Origin: a virus
Strand: one strand, 5' to 3'
Virus record (IMG/VR): IMGVR_UViG_3300030329_001258
Span: 1 to 32,246 of that record
DNA length: 32,246 nucleotides
How positions within the stretch are numbered: position 1 is the stretch's first letter; every line of letters begins with the position of its first letter. The position numbers and the translations under genes are program-made. The notes below the pieces were generated by a model. The model had not been told where the DNA came from, made no database searches, and saw only the letters and a program-made list of their open reading frames with translations. Positions 1 to 8,446 of this stretch are shown here, one piece after another.

Positions 1-100
1 TACCCGATACCACACCGCTATTTTCGTATGAGGTAATTGCACCTTCGCCGTATGCTCTTGCGGTTTCTGTTCTGGCGATCATCTTGGCCCGTGCGTATGA
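1..100. repeat. Terminal direct repeat, left copy (assembly overlap)
   Basis: The first 100 bases match positions 32147-32246 at 99 of 100 positions. The one difference (a at 2, g at 32148) is a silent change in a Gly codon of the portal-MuF gene. The reading frame runs through the join without a break, so this is most simply an assembly overlap of a circular or circularly permuted genome of about 32,146 bp. A true short terminal repeat is less likely because it would cut a gene. Confidence 0.9.
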
Positions 101-2629
101 GCCTGATTCGTAATCACCTTTGATGCCATTCCAGTCGCGGATGTCCTTAGCTATTTCGTCGGTTGTCTTACCTTGACTAATGCCGTCCTTGATAATCTTT
201 GTGACCCTCTTGCTTGTCGTGCCGGCAACGCTTCTGGATATCTTGGCTGTATATTTGTCCAAGTTTGCCTTGAGCGCCCCGGATGTTTGCTTCGCAAGCT
301 TATCCTTTTCAATGCCGCTTGCGCCGATGGATAACATGCTGTTTATCCCCTTGGCGGCACCTGCTTCTTGGATCATTTGAATTGGCTTTTGTGACTGTCC
401 ACTGATTTGCTTGGCAAGATCGGCACCCATGGATGAGCCAAGTATTTCCCTCAAGGCCTTTCGTGCCTCGATCCTACCCATCGTGGTCAGGTCCAAGTTG
501 GCTTTGGCAATCTTGCTTGCGATTTTGGATATGTCCGCGAACAAGACGGTTCCCATTTTCCTCTGCCAGCTTTTGATCTCATCAATTAATTCTTCGGACA
601 GCTTAGAGTATGATTCCCCGCTTGGGGTGGCTTCCTTGATATTGATAGGCGAGTCCCAGTCGTACAAATCCGATTGCTTGATGGTCTTTTGGTCTGCCAA
701 ATATTCGCATCCACACTTCTGACCATCGCTGAGTTCTTCGTATTCTTCCATCGACTCACATGGCATGTATACGATTTGCCCATCAACGGTATGTGTATGG
801 TAGCCCTCGCAGCCAAGCCGCTCTGCTTCCTCCTCGGCCGCTTCCGGGGTTGCAAAGTATTCCACCTCTTCTTGTATGACTTCGGCGGTTTCTTCTTCTG
901 CGGTTGGTGTTGCCTGTTGTTTGTTGGTGTTTTCACACATCCTGTAAGCGATTGCGGTCGCCTGTTCTTCGGAATAGCCCTCTTCAATCAAGATGGAAAC
1001 CTTGTCGCTGATGCAATCGTCCGACGATTTATCACATCCGCAGGAGTTGCTTTCGATTTCCTGTTCGTCGCTGTCTGCTATTGAGCTAATCAGAGCTTGT
1101 GATCCCACCATCCTCTTGGCACGGTCAATTGGTATTCCGGTTGCGGCGATTAGTTCAATGGCAGAATCGATGGTCAAAGTACCTTTGCTAACATTTTCAA
1201 GGATCTTCATCACGTTTGATACATTCGTGTGCGAGAATGATTCGATTGTATCTGTTGCCTTTTCTTGGCCCATTGAAAGTTGATAGTCACCAAGATCGCC
1301 ATCAAGACCCATTGGCTGAGCCTGTGCGCCCAATGGCATTCCGTTGATGAGTGGCTGGTCGGCCAGTTCATTATCGAATGGTTCAAGTCCTTGCGTTGCC
1401 CTTGCTTCGTTAATCGACATCCATCCACCTGCCACGGCAGTCTGTGTTTCCTGTAGCTTGAAGGCTTCATCATCTGGCACAGGATTGTCATAAGCCAATA
1501 CAGCATCGTCAGACAAGCCAAACATTGGCAGTAGCACTTGATTCAACACGTCCTCGTCCATGCGCAACAATGGCAGAATGGTTCCTTCTCTCCATTGGCT
1601 ATAACCGACCCTAGCTGACGCAAGGTTTGGATCGTTGGCTTTCATAAGTGATACGGGGACACCAAATACCGCGCTGATCTCCTCCACGACTTCTTCCCTG
1701 CCAGTTAGATCCTTTGGCGGGAAGTTCAGTGGCGTTAGTGTCACATCGCCGGTCATGGTAAGGAACTTCCCTGCCTGATGGTTCCCACGAAGCCTGTCGT
1801 TTACATGCTGCTCAAATCTATCAAGCGTGGTTCCGCTTGCTCCGTTCTTGACAACGACTGCGTAGTCGGGACGAGCGTGATTCTCGTAAGTAGCAAGATC
1901 CATCTCATGTATGCTTTGGTTGATGGACACGGTTCCCCATGCTGCTTCGACCTTGCCCATTCCGTAGAACAGGTCATTTGGATTTGGTCGCTTGAAGTGG
2001 ATGACTTCATCAGGTGCGTATTCGAGTTGTTCGTTTCCGGGTGAAGCATAGACATACCCCTTGATAAACTCCTCCCTGTCTGGAACGATCCAAGTCCACT
2101 GTGATGGCATTGGCCAAAGCTCTGTCGGTATGCCAAGCCCCTGATCCCAAATGACGGCCATGTAGGCATTGCCGGTAAGCTCGCCGTACAGGATGCGAAG
2201 CAGGGTCAAGTCAAAGCCGTTGAAGATCTTATTGCTTGTCGAAAGCATGTCGATAAGCGGATGACTGTCTGTGATTTCCTCGAAGTTGGTTCCAAGGTCA
2301 TTCATTTTCCTGATGGTATTCACGGATGGGCCCGCATTGCCCGGACCGTCACCAAGCAGATATGACTTGCGGTGTGCAGATGGTTTCTTGGTATTAAATA
2401 GCTTTGTTCTTGATTGATCGTTGCGCATGTATAATCGCAACGGTGTCGCCGCGCATGCTTGTGCGTTAATGTTGGCTGCTGCATATACCCATGAATGAAA
2501 TGCACGGACGGCAGCCCGCTGATCGAATGGGTATTGCTTCGCACCATGCCGACCCATTCCTTCGATCAGCTTGATGGAGGATTCGTTGTACTTATCGGTA
2601 TTGAACAGACGCTTGATAAATTGGATCAT
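1..2629 (-). CDS. Portal-MuF fusion protein, N-terminal part (gene continues at 32246-31926)
   Basis: This is the 5' part of a 949-aa fusion of an HK97-type portal with a Mu gpF-like (MuF) head morphogenesis protein. The portal forms the DNA entry ring at one capsid vertex; MuF proteins are minor capsid components that often sit inside or near it. The frame is open from ATG 2629 to the left edge and resumes at 32146. Residues about 1-440 are portal-like, with the family signature FGVPVSLM. A linker of about residues 450-650 holds Cys clusters (SCGCDKSSDDC near 528; further Cys around 603-641). Residues from about 690 form the MuF part. The ATG shares one base with the TerL stop (TGATG), so translation is probably coupled. 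Confidence 0.9.
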   Translation of the reverse strand, partial: MIQFIKRLFNTDKYNESSIKLIEGMGRHGAKQYPFDQRAAVRAFHSWVYAAANINAQACAATPLRLYMRNDQSRTKLFNTKKPSAHRKSYLLGDGPGNAGPSVNTIRKMNDLGTNFEEITDSHPLIDMLSTSNKIFNGFDLTLLRILYGELTGNAYMAVIWDQGLGIPTELWPMPSQWTWIVPDREEFIKGYVYASPGNEQLEYAPDEVIHFKRPNPNDLFYGMGKVEAAWGTVSINQSIHEMDLATYENHARPDYAVVVKNGASGTTLDRFEQHVNDRLRGNHQAGKFLTMTGDVTLTPLNFPPKDLTGREEVVEEISAVFGVPVSLMKANDPNLASARVGYSQWREGTILPLLRMDEDVLNQVLLPMFGLSDDAVLAYDNPVPDDEAFKLQETQTAVAGGWMSINEARATQGLEPFDNELADQPLINGMPLGAQAQPMGLDGDLGDYQLSMGQEKATDTIESFSHTNVSNVMKILENVSKGTLTIDSAIELIAATGIPIDRAKRMVGSQALISSIADSDEQEIESNSCGCDKSSDDCISDKVSILIEEGYSEEQATAIAYRMCENTNKQQATPTAEEETAEVIQEEVEYFATPEAAEEEAERLGCEGYHTHTVDGQIVYMPCESMEEYEELSDGQKCGCEYLADQKTIKQSDLYDWDSPINIKEATPSGESYSKLSEELIDEIKSWQRKMGTVLFADISKIASKIAKANLDLTTMGRIEARKALREILGSSMGADLAKQISGQSQKPIQMIQEAGAAKGINSMLSIGASGIEKDKLAKQTSGALKANLDKYTAKISRSVAGTTSKRVTKIIKDGISQGKTTDEIAKDIRDWNGIKGDYESGSYARAKMIARTETARAYGEGAITSYENSGVVSG

Positions 2630-3810
2630 CAGAGAACCTTAAATGAGAACATGGTTCTGGCCTTTATATTTTGACCGTGGAGTGCAAGTGCCAAGGCACA
2701 AACACCATCGTCGTGCATGCCTTGGGGCGCTTCATACCTGACACCCGTGCGGGTGTAGTTGTATTCAAATATCTCAAGCTCGTTCCGTAGCCAACCGTCT
2801 GGGAATGTAACTTGCCTTGTTTGAATCGCAACGGTAAGACCTTCCATGATTTGCTGTTTACTTTGCGATGTAAACTTGAAGCCTTCGACAAGTGGGCAGT
2901 TGGCTTGTAGCTGTTCCAATACGGGGTCACCGACTCCCGTACTATCAACAAGAGCATAGGTTTCCCCGATCATTTCCGAAAGCCTTCTTTCGGTAGATCT
3001 CCAGTCCGACTGCCATCGTTCCAATCGGCATACTGAGCCATTTTCGTCCAGTCCTACAGCCACCGTATAATCTTGACTCTTTGCGAGATCAATACCCCAG
3101 TACATGGGTTCGTTGGATGTAAGTGGGGCAATGCATTCGCCTATGGCTTTCAAGTTGAATGGGCAACCGCCATCATCTGCCGGCACGCCTTCATATTCTT
3201 GTGCAAATATCTCTGGAGGTAGATCAGCACGGGCTGATTCAACCTCATCTTTGTCCATGTAGGGATTGGACAGTGTTGGCAGTCGCCAGCTTGACCAGTC
3301 CTTTCTTCCATCTATGCCGTGTGAGAATAGCCGGTGAAAGTATCCTCTGCCCTTGGGCGTACCAAGAAACCATGCGGACCCCTTCAGATCGGTCAGGGTT
3401 GGTCGCAATGTACCCTGCCATACATGCTCTAGGTCGCGTATGATTCCCGCTTCGTCAATGATGATTGTGTCATATTTCTTGCCACGGCCCGAGTCAGGAT
3501 TATCGACCGACCACACTTCAAGCAGACCGCCAGTGAGAAACTCCAGCCTCTGCTCCATTTTGCTGGCTTTGATAATGATTGGCTTGAGCGTATTGCTCAT
3601 GAATCGCCAAACGTCTGCGCTGTATTTGAATGTAGGTGCGAACCAACCAATCTGCTTGCCTTGCAGTATTTGCTCCAAGGCTATGATTTGGCCCAGAGTG
3701 GTCTTGCCAAACCTTCTGCCACACATGATGACATTGAAGCGGGATGCACCATCCAGTACAGAGATTTGTCCGCTGTGTGGTCTTGGAATTGTGACTTCAA
3801 TCGTCGTCAC
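2629..3810 (-). CDS. terL: Terminase large subunit (TerL)
   Basis: This is the DNA-packaging motor: an N-terminal ATPase drives DNA through the portal and a C-terminal RNase H-like nuclease cuts the concatemer. Walker A CGRRFGKT is at residues 30-37, Walker B IIIDEA at 115-120 and the coupling motif LGTPKG at 148-153. The nuclease acidic residues are visible in GIDLAKSQDY (Asp240), in VDSTGVGD (about 288-294) and in HDDGVCAL near 367. At 393 aa it is a compact but complete member. The start is a GTG that overlaps the small-subunit gene by 14 nt, and its stop overlaps the portal start, so packaging and portal genes form one tight unit. Confidence 0.95.
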   Translation of the reverse strand: MTTIEVTIPRPHSGQISVLDGASRFNVIMCGRRFGKTTLGQIIALEQILQGKQIGWFAPTFKYSADVWRFMSNTLKPIIIKASKMEQRLEFLTGGLLEVWSVDNPDSGRGKKYDTIIIDEAGIIRDLEHVWQGTLRPTLTDLKGSAWFLGTPKGRGYFHRLFSHGIDGRKDWSSWRLPTLSNPYMDKDEVESARADLPPEIFAQEYEGVPADDGGCPFNLKAIGECIAPLTSNEPMYWGIDLAKSQDYTVAVGLDENGSVCRLERWQSDWRSTERRLSEMIGETYALVDSTGVGDPVLEQLQANCPLVEGFKFTSQSKQQIMEGLTVAIQTRQVTFPDGWLRNELEIFEYNYTRTGVRYEAPQGMHDDGVCALALALHGQNIKARTMFSFKVL

Positions 3811-4126
3811 GATTGTTTGCGTACCTCACCAGTACCTCGACTTCACCCTGTGATTCGATCATGTCAGGCACCTTGCCGTCTAGTCTCTCCACAACAAGCT
3901 GATAGAACTTGTAGTCGCCATTCAAGGCCCGTTGGATTGCGACCGTGGCCAAGGCTTTTTCCAGATCCCTGCCATTGAGTCCTTCCGCTACAAGGTCTCT
4001 GATGGCACTGGATATGCTTACCCCCTTGGGCCTTCCCTTGGGGTTGCCGGATTTACCCGGTCTGAATTGATGTTCCTTTGGCGGTATATTAGACACGCTG
4101 TTCTGTTCCTCATTACTTGCCCGCAA
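3797..4126 (-). CDS. Terminase small subunit-like protein (DUF5681 type)
   Basis: The N-terminal half carries the sequence QFRPGKSGNPKGRPKG, typical of DUF5681 proteins that sit in the terminase small subunit position. The small subunit recognises viral DNA and loads the large subunit. The rest is predicted helical, and the C-terminus ends in NRDDD. The annotated start is TTG (AGGA about 10 nt upstream); an alternative is the in-frame GTG at 4096, preceded by GAGGA. The function rests on the domain and on the position directly before TerL, with which it overlaps by 14 nt. Confidence 0.75.
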   Translation of the reverse strand: MRASNEEQNSVSNIPPKEHQFRPGKSGNPKGRPKGVSISSAIRDLVAEGLNGRDLEKALATVAIQRALNGDYKFYQLVVERLDGKVPDMIESQGEVEVLVRYANNRDDD

Positions 4127-4160
4127 ATACTAATGTTCCTATTAGAAAGTCGGCTTTTTC

Positions 4161-5015
4161 CTATAGCTTTTTATGCTTTTCATTCAGGATCTTTGGTTCT
4201 ATCGCATTCCAGTCAAGCCTGTGATGCAATCTTCTGTCCGTTACTCCCATTGGCTGAACGGTGCAGGTAGATGGCTCATACATGATTGTGTAAAAGCTTT
4301 TCACATAGGTGCCAGCGTCCAAATATAGCTCTGTAAGACCTCCAGCATTTGTTTGTGTTGGCCTTTGTAGCAACGAGAGCATTGTGTACGTGAAGAAGAG
4401 GTCGCCTTTTCTGGTCAGCGATGTATATGTATTCACATCATCATTTAGTTGGCCCATGAACCAGAATCGCCGTTTTGTAGAACACAAGAAGGAGTTCATG
4501 GCTTTTCTTGTTAATTGAACCGCTAATCCATACTTTCCATTCTCGCCACCAATGAAGTCTCCATCCTGTGCAAAGGCGATCGTCTTGGTTGGCGTGTTCT
4601 GGTAAAACTCAATCAGCTTTTCCAATACTTCATCCAGCGATCTGATTGGTATCCTTGATGTGTAGTGGCCTTCCGGGGTTGATTTGTAATGAAGGCTTGT
4701 ATAGTCATCATCCAGTTGCATGAAGTATTCGCATCCGACCTGCTCGGCCAAGTCAAATGATGCGTTGCGTGCAAATACCACGCTGCGCTTAGAAAAGTTG
4801 TCCCCCTGATCCATCTTTTGGGCTATTTCATCCTTCGAGAATACAAGCACTTTGTCCTGCCCGTACCGCTCAACATATTCGGGTAGTGTCTCGTCCTTAT
4901 CGTCAACAACCAAATAAGTCTTGCCAGTATAGCCGCAATTGGATAATGTTTGATATGTTGCGACATTATCCGGTCGGCCGTGAGTAAGTATGAATATGCA
5001 GAAGTCATCCCGCAT
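4161..5015 (-). CDS. GT-A-like glycosyltransferase, possible DNA-base modifier
   Basis: The 284-aa protein looks like a single-domain GT-A nucleotide-sugar transferase. It has an N-terminal strand with THGRPDN at residues 11-17, a VVDDKDE segment near 37-43, FARNASFDLA at 81-90, and an LDDDY metal-binding DxD-type motif at 101-105. This layout recalls the glycosyltransferases found with phage DNA hypermodification genes (TAGT group), but I cannot prove membership. ATG 5015 has a strong site (GGAAAGG) and is preferred over the upstream TTG at 5033. It overlaps the ParB-domain gene by 11 nt, and that pairing supports a role on phage DNA. Alternative: glycosylation of a virion protein. Confidence 0.7.
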   Translation of the reverse strand: MRDDFCIFILTHGRPDNVATYQTLSNCGYTGKTYLVVDDKDETLPEYVERYGQDKVLVFSKDEIAQKMDQGDNFSKRSVVFARNASFDLAEQVGCEYFMQLDDDYTSLHYKSTPEGHYTSRIPIRSLDEVLEKLIEFYQNTPTKTIAFAQDGDFIGGENGKYGLAVQLTRKAMNSFLCSTKRRFWFMGQLNDDVNTYTSLTRKGDLFFTYTMLSLLQRPTQTNAGGLTELYLDAGTYVKSFYTIMYEPSTCTVQPMGVTDRRLHHRLDWNAIEPKILNEKHKKL

Positions 5016-5763
5016 GGTGGTCCTTTCCAACAAGCTTTACGATGTCTTCGGTCATATTGATGAACCCATTTTCGATGGCTTTATCAAAGTCGATAATTAC
5101 CAAAGCTGATTCTTCCATGAACTCCTGCATTTCTTTATTGCAGTGAGCATAAAACTCAGCGATCTTGGCGTGATTGAATTGTGTGTGTCTGCCAGCCGCG
5201 GTTAGAAGAAAAGCTTTTTCTTCGCCATCCAAGTCGCTGCTTTCGATTTTCTTAACTAGCCTGTCTGTGTTGAATTTGTCATACAGTTCGTGGATTTCAG
5301 GCTTGGGTCCAGTTGGCTCATAGATCGGAGCCTCGATCTTTCGTGTATATAGGCTGTCATCTGACAAGCCGTCTGCCAACTCTGCTATTTCGTCTTGGCT
5401 AAATCCTGTCGCATCGGCTAGCTCTTGGCTCTCCTTTGCTATTTCTTCTATTTGCAATATGAGTGTATCAATATCCCATTCAGCCAATTCAGCAGTACGA
5501 TTATCGGCAATCGCGTATGCTGATGCTTCTGTTCCAACTAGATCTGTTTCAACTACATCAACATATTCCCATCCAAGTAAGCGTGCGGCTTCTAATAGTC
5601 CATTGCCAGCCAGTACCACATTAGCGGCATTTACCACAATTGGCTTTTGCTGTCCAAATCGCTTCAGGCTTTCCAGTATCGCGTCGATGTTGTGTTCGCT
5701 GTGGAGTCTGGCATTCTTTGGATCGTGCTTAAGATCCTCCACTTTCTTGCTTTCCGTTTTCAT
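5005..5763 (-). CDS. ParB-like nuclease/CTPase-domain protein
   Basis: The N-terminal 95 residues form a ParB/sulfiredoxin-type domain: KHDPKNARLHSEHNIDAILESLK is followed by QQKPIVVN at about 38-45, the box II-like LAGNGLLEAAR at 51-61, and ADNRTAELAEW at 86-96. In phages such domains usually accompany DNA methylases or other DNA modifiers rather than a partition system; there is no ParA here. The C-terminal 150 residues are helical and unrecognised. ATG 5763 follows a clear AGAGGA site. The gene overlaps the sigma-like gene upstream (35 nt) and the glycosyltransferase downstream (11 nt). Confidence 0.8.
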   Translation of the reverse strand: MKTESKKVEDLKHDPKNARLHSEHNIDAILESLKRFGQQKPIVVNAANVVLAGNGLLEAARLLGWEYVDVVETDLVGTEASAYAIADNRTAELAEWDIDTLILQIEEIAKESQELADATGFSQDEIAELADGLSDDSLYTRKIEAPIYEPTGPKPEIHELYDKFNTDRLVKKIESSDLDGEEKAFLLTAAGRHTQFNHAKIAEFYAHCNKEMQEFMEESALVIIDFDKAIENGFINMTEDIVKLVGKDHHAG

Positions 5764-6274
5764 TGTGCGTTCCTCTAGGGTTGTGCGTTCTTAGTAGCCA
5801 GCGTGCGTATTTGATTCTTTCGTGAATTGTGCTTACGGAACAATACATCGCATTGGCTATCTGTTGAATGGTAAAGCCTCTGGCCAGCATTTCAAGTATG
5901 GGACGCAGCTTGTTTGACAGGTTGCCAATTGGCAGGCACTCGATCGGCTGTGATTCTATGACTGCGATACACTTTGCAGCGAGCTTTTCTTTGCTTCGCT
6001 TACGCTTGTCTTTTCGGTATTTGTCTATCATGCGGAATCGGATCATTTTGAATAGATACTTTTCCGCAGTCAGAGTGCCGCCGCACTGATACTTTGGCAA
6101 TAGCTCGCATTTGGCAAGTACATAAGCTTCGTTGGCTATCTCATCCATTTGAGCATTCCACACTAGCCCTTGCTTAATCATGTACTTGGCGAACTTGATT
6201 GTTAATGTGTGTAGGTCTATGTCGCTAATAGCCTCTTGTTGCGAATCTTTCTGCGACAGAGAAGAAGTCGGCAT
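5729..6274 (-). CDS. Sigma-70-like / late transcription regulator
   Basis: The 181-aa protein resembles small sigma factors. A region 2-like helix (EKYLFKMIRFRMIDKYRKDKRK, about residues 71-92) is followed by a basic segment and a region 4-like helix-turn-helix (LARGFTIQQIANAMYCSVSTIHERIKYAR, about 130-158). It could direct host RNA polymerase to late promoters. Many phages keep an ArpU/RinA-type regulator with a sigma-like HTH just before the terminase genes, so an activator is an equally good reading. ATG 6274 (AAGG about 8 nt upstream) is preferred over TTG 6301. It overlaps genes on both sides. Confidence 0.7.
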   Translation of the reverse strand: MPTSSLSQKDSQQEAISDIDLHTLTIKFAKYMIKQGLVWNAQMDEIANEAYVLAKCELLPKYQCGGTLTAEKYLFKMIRFRMIDKYRKDKRKRSKEKLAAKCIAVIESQPIECLPIGNLSNKLRPILEMLARGFTIQQIANAMYCSVSTIHERIKYARWLLRTHNPRGTHNENGKQESGGS

Positions 6275-6785
6275 AGTCGTACCTTGTTCCAAAGCCTTCA
6301 ATTACTTCGGCAAAGCTGGCATAGTAGACCCATATATTGAAGTATCTGATCTTATAGTTCCGTCCGTCAATTGGTACCGAGACATTCACAGCCAATTGCC
6401 TATCTTTGTCAGCACTTATTAATTTGTGTGTCACGCCTTCATTTAGATATGCTTCGACCTTTGACACAGGATAGTTGTCAACCGGAAAGTTGACTTTAAT
6501 TTGGCCTTGTATCACTTGGGACCAGCTTAGATTTGCAATAACCACCATGCCTTGACAATAAAAGTATTCGCGGTTGTTCTCTCTATTGTCAATGGTTTCT
6601 ATTAATGCGGCTTGGTTTTCGTCTACGACGATTTGTTCTTCCCAGTTCCATTCCAGATAGTAAGAGCTATCGCCTATGTAGAGTGTGTCGCCAAAGCATG
6701 AGCATATTGTCATTGTCAGATACAAGACTGCCCGTGTAATGTGGCTATTCTTCTTCTTCTTCGTCGTCGTCTTCGTAGTCCTCAT
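6225..6785 (-). CDS. Predicted secreted or membrane-anchored protein, unknown function
   Basis: From ATG 6785 the 186-aa product begins with a lysine/threonine-rich segment, then a hydrophobic stretch AVLYLTMTICSCFG at about residues 19-32. This resembles a signal peptide or a degenerate lipobox. The mature part is rich in aromatic residues and beta-type sequence. I do not recognise a family. The start is uncertain: 6785 lies inside the preceding gene, no good ribosome site is visible, and translation probably depends on coupling. A longer frame begins at 6941, and 6713 is a shorter alternative. It overlaps the sigma-like gene by 50 nt. Confidence 0.55.
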   Translation of the reverse strand: MRTTKTTTKKKKNSHITRAVLYLTMTICSCFGDTLYIGDSSYYLEWNWEEQIVVDENQAALIETIDNRENNREYFYCQGMVVIANLSWSQVIQGQIKVNFPVDNYPVSKVEAYLNEGVTHKLISADKDRQLAVNVSVPIDGRNYKIRYFNIWVYYASFAEVIEGFGTRYDYADFFSVAERFATRGY

Positions 6786-7005
6786 CGCGTTCTTCTGCTT
6801 CAAATGTGCGTTCGTATGCCCATTCCAAAAGTCCCTTGACGGCAAAGTGGTTGCCCCAGTGAGTCGCCCTGCTTTTCGTTTGGTTATTACTGCTCCATGT
6901 CCACAATACCAGCACAGCATCCGCACCGACCTCTTCGACAAATCCGGTCACCAACCTTTTCTCTGGATTTCCCGCTGGCTTTAAGTTGCCCGGATCGCTT
7001 CCCAT
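6745..7005 (-). CDS. Small protein with polyacidic C-terminus
   Basis: This 86-aa protein has a folded-looking core (VEEVGADAVLVLWTW, THWGNHFAVKGLLEWAYE) and ends in a run of about 16 mostly Asp/Glu residues. An AAGGA site lies about 10 nt before ATG 7005. The first 25 nt overlap the end of the phosphoesterase gene. The acidic tail could mimic nucleic acid or bind a basic partner. No family is recognised. Its last 40 bases are also the start of the next gene in another frame, where the same trinucleotide-rich DNA encodes Lys/Thr. Confidence 0.6.
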   Translation of the reverse strand: MGSDPGNLKPAGNPEKRLVTGFVEEVGADAVLVLWTWSSNNQTKSRATHWGNHFAVKGLLEWAYERTFEAEERDEDYEDDDEEEEE

Positions 7006-7871
7006 GCCAGTGTATCCTTATCGGTAAAGTAGAATCGTAACCACCATGCTCCCGGTGTTGGCTTAGGTGGTCCAAATCGTTCAACGTGCCAACCCGAGTG
7101 CCCTCCAACACCGCCGTGTTCAAAGTATTCGTCTTTGTATGTACCTGATCGTAGGTGTAGCTGTTCGTCGGCTTTGACATTGCCGTGTGCCGTTAGTCTT
7201 TCGCGAGCAATTGGAACCATCCATTGATCGTGTGTATGACCCGTCAGTATGATGTCGGCATCAGGTAGATAGACCGCCATACGATTGGTTTGAATCACGC
7301 CTCGCGTAACCGGACCACCGCCTCCCGCACCGTGAAAGAACTTGAGTCGGCAAATGAATGTGGAGGTGGTTCGTTTTATTCTAAATATGACCCATCCCCC
7401 GTATCCTCCTGAAACAACTGGAGATTCGGGACTGGTCATTTTGATTGCTTGTACCGTTCGTTCGGTTAGGTCGGTTTGGTGCCTGCTGTAGATGGATGTC
7501 TCGTGATTTCCCCTACCAATGACAATCCAATGCGGGCCATATTCGGTACCATAAAAGCTTGCGGCCTCTCTGACTAATGCGTCTAAGTAATCCCCGCCTC
7601 TATACTCGTCTCGAAGCTGTGATCTATCTTGTCTTGGATCAAATTTGCCTTGCATTGCGCAGTGCATGTCGCCTGCATCAATGATTCCCGCACCTCGCTG
7701 CTTTACTTGATTGAGGTGTTCTTTCTCTTTGCTCCAGTTGGTGTGTGCGTTGTCGTGATGCCTGTCTGACGATAAAAGAAACCACTGTTCCCATCCTGTG
7801 ATCCTGTCAACATTCATGTTGACCCTGCATACGCTCTTGTTGAGTTTTTCGACCGTCCAGTCTGGTTGCAT
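6981..7871 (-). CDS. Calcineurin-like metallophosphoesterase
   Basis: The 296-aa protein contains the full set of metallophosphoesterase motifs: SDRHHD at 35-40, DAGDMH at 65-70, GRGNHE at 119-124, a His in FFHG at about 180, and GHTH at 211-214. These bind a two-metal centre that hydrolyses phosphomono- or diesters. A possible substrate is a nucleotide, cyclic nucleotide signal, RNA end or phosphoprotein; sequence alone does not decide. It is cytoplasmic by sequence. It begins a block read after a 153-nt spacer and overlaps the following acidic-tail gene. Confidence 0.85.
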   Translation of the reverse strand: MQPDWTVEKLNKSVCRVNMNVDRITGWEQWFLLSSDRHHDNAHTNWSKEKEHLNQVKQRGAGIIDAGDMHCAMQGKFDPRQDRSQLRDEYRGGDYLDALVREAASFYGTEYGPHWIVIGRGNHETSIYSRHQTDLTERTVQAIKMTSPESPVVSGGYGGWVIFRIKRTTSTFICRLKFFHGAGGGGPVTRGVIQTNRMAVYLPDADIILTGHTHDQWMVPIARERLTAHGNVKADEQLHLRSGTYKDEYFEHGGVGGHSGWHVERFGPPKPTPGAWWLRFYFTDKDTLAWEAIRAT

Positions 7872-8024
7872 GTTTGAAAGCCCCTAGTGTTTCGACCCCA
7901 TTCTTCTATCGGTTGCTTTGTTGATATGGCTTTCACTTTTCCAATAGGCGACCAAGCGCAATGTTAGCGCGTAGACATATTGTGCTGGCTAACAGCACGG
8001 TTGTTTTTGTCTTGGTTGGCTTGT
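7872..8024. other. Spacer with an inverted repeat
   Basis: This 153-nt gene-free stretch contains the hairpin GTGCTG-GCTAA-CAGCAC (7982-7998). On the + strand it is followed by a T-rich stretch, but no + gene lies upstream, so it is not a convincing terminator. No clear promoter is visible on the - strand. Confidence 0.35.
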
Positions 8025-8141
8025 TTACTTGTTCTTTCTGAACAGCGGAAAGCACTGTCCAAGAATGAATCCCACCGCACCGAGAAGAAGAGCAAACCAG
8101 ATTGATCCAAAGAAGGAGCTAAGACTTGCAATAGTCAGCAT
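8025..8141 (-). CDS. 38-aa single-span membrane protein (possible small holin)
   Basis: The frame runs from ATG 8141 to TAA 8025: MLTIASLSSFFGSIW, then a hydrophobic span FALLLGAVGFILG, then QCFPLFRKNK with a basic C-terminus. The site ACAAGGAAAT is about 8 nt upstream and overlaps the end of the preceding gene. Small single-span proteins of this shape occur in phage lysis cassettes, and neighbouring genes encode other membrane proteins, so a holin or holin regulator is possible. That role is inference from topology and position. Confidence 0.6.
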   Translation of the reverse strand: MLTIASLSSFFGSIWFALLLGAVGFILGQCFPLFRKNK

Positions 8142-8143
8142 TG

Positions 8144-8446
8144 TTATTTCCTTGTAGCCAATTCCAAGGCTGCCGAGAGTTCGACAATCCTATTAAGCAT
8201 GGCTTTTATATCGTCCTTTTCTCGTCTTTTGATTGACGGGTTTTCCATGATGTGAATTATTACAACTGTGCAGCCGTATATTGCTCTAGCAAGGTGCTTT
8301 GGTTTGGTCTCATTCAGACTGTGTGCGGACGGTTCCGTCTGACGCAATTCGGTTATCCGTCTGTGTTCGCCATGCGGCATCGAAGGCAGGATCTGCCGCG
8401 CGTTTGTATGCGACTGCTTCCCTTGCTTCTTTTTCGCCACCGCCAT
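8144..8446 (-). CDS. 100-aa basic protein overlapping the lipoprotein gene
   Basis: ATG 8446 has a strong site (AGAAAGGTG) 5-6 nt upstream, even though that site lies inside the preceding gene. The product starts MAVAKKKQGKQ, is basic in its first half, and ends in a helical segment (RREKDDIKAMLNRIVELSAALELATRK). It overlaps the last 137 nt of 8310-8876 in another frame. A shorter version could start at the internal ATG 8248, but that has no ribosome site. No family is recognised. Confidence 0.55.
   Translation of the reverse strand: MAVAKKKQGKQSHTNARQILPSMPHGEHRRITELRQTEPSAHSLNETKPKHLARAIYGCTVVIIHIMENPSIKRREKDDIKAMLNRIVELSAALELATRK

Noticed and set aside
3353-3853. 166-codon + frame
   Set aside because: It is antisense to the terminase large subunit gene.
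7982-8012. Terminator on the + strand at the 7982-7998 hairpin
   Set aside because: No + gene lies upstream to be terminated, and on the - strand no T-run follows.
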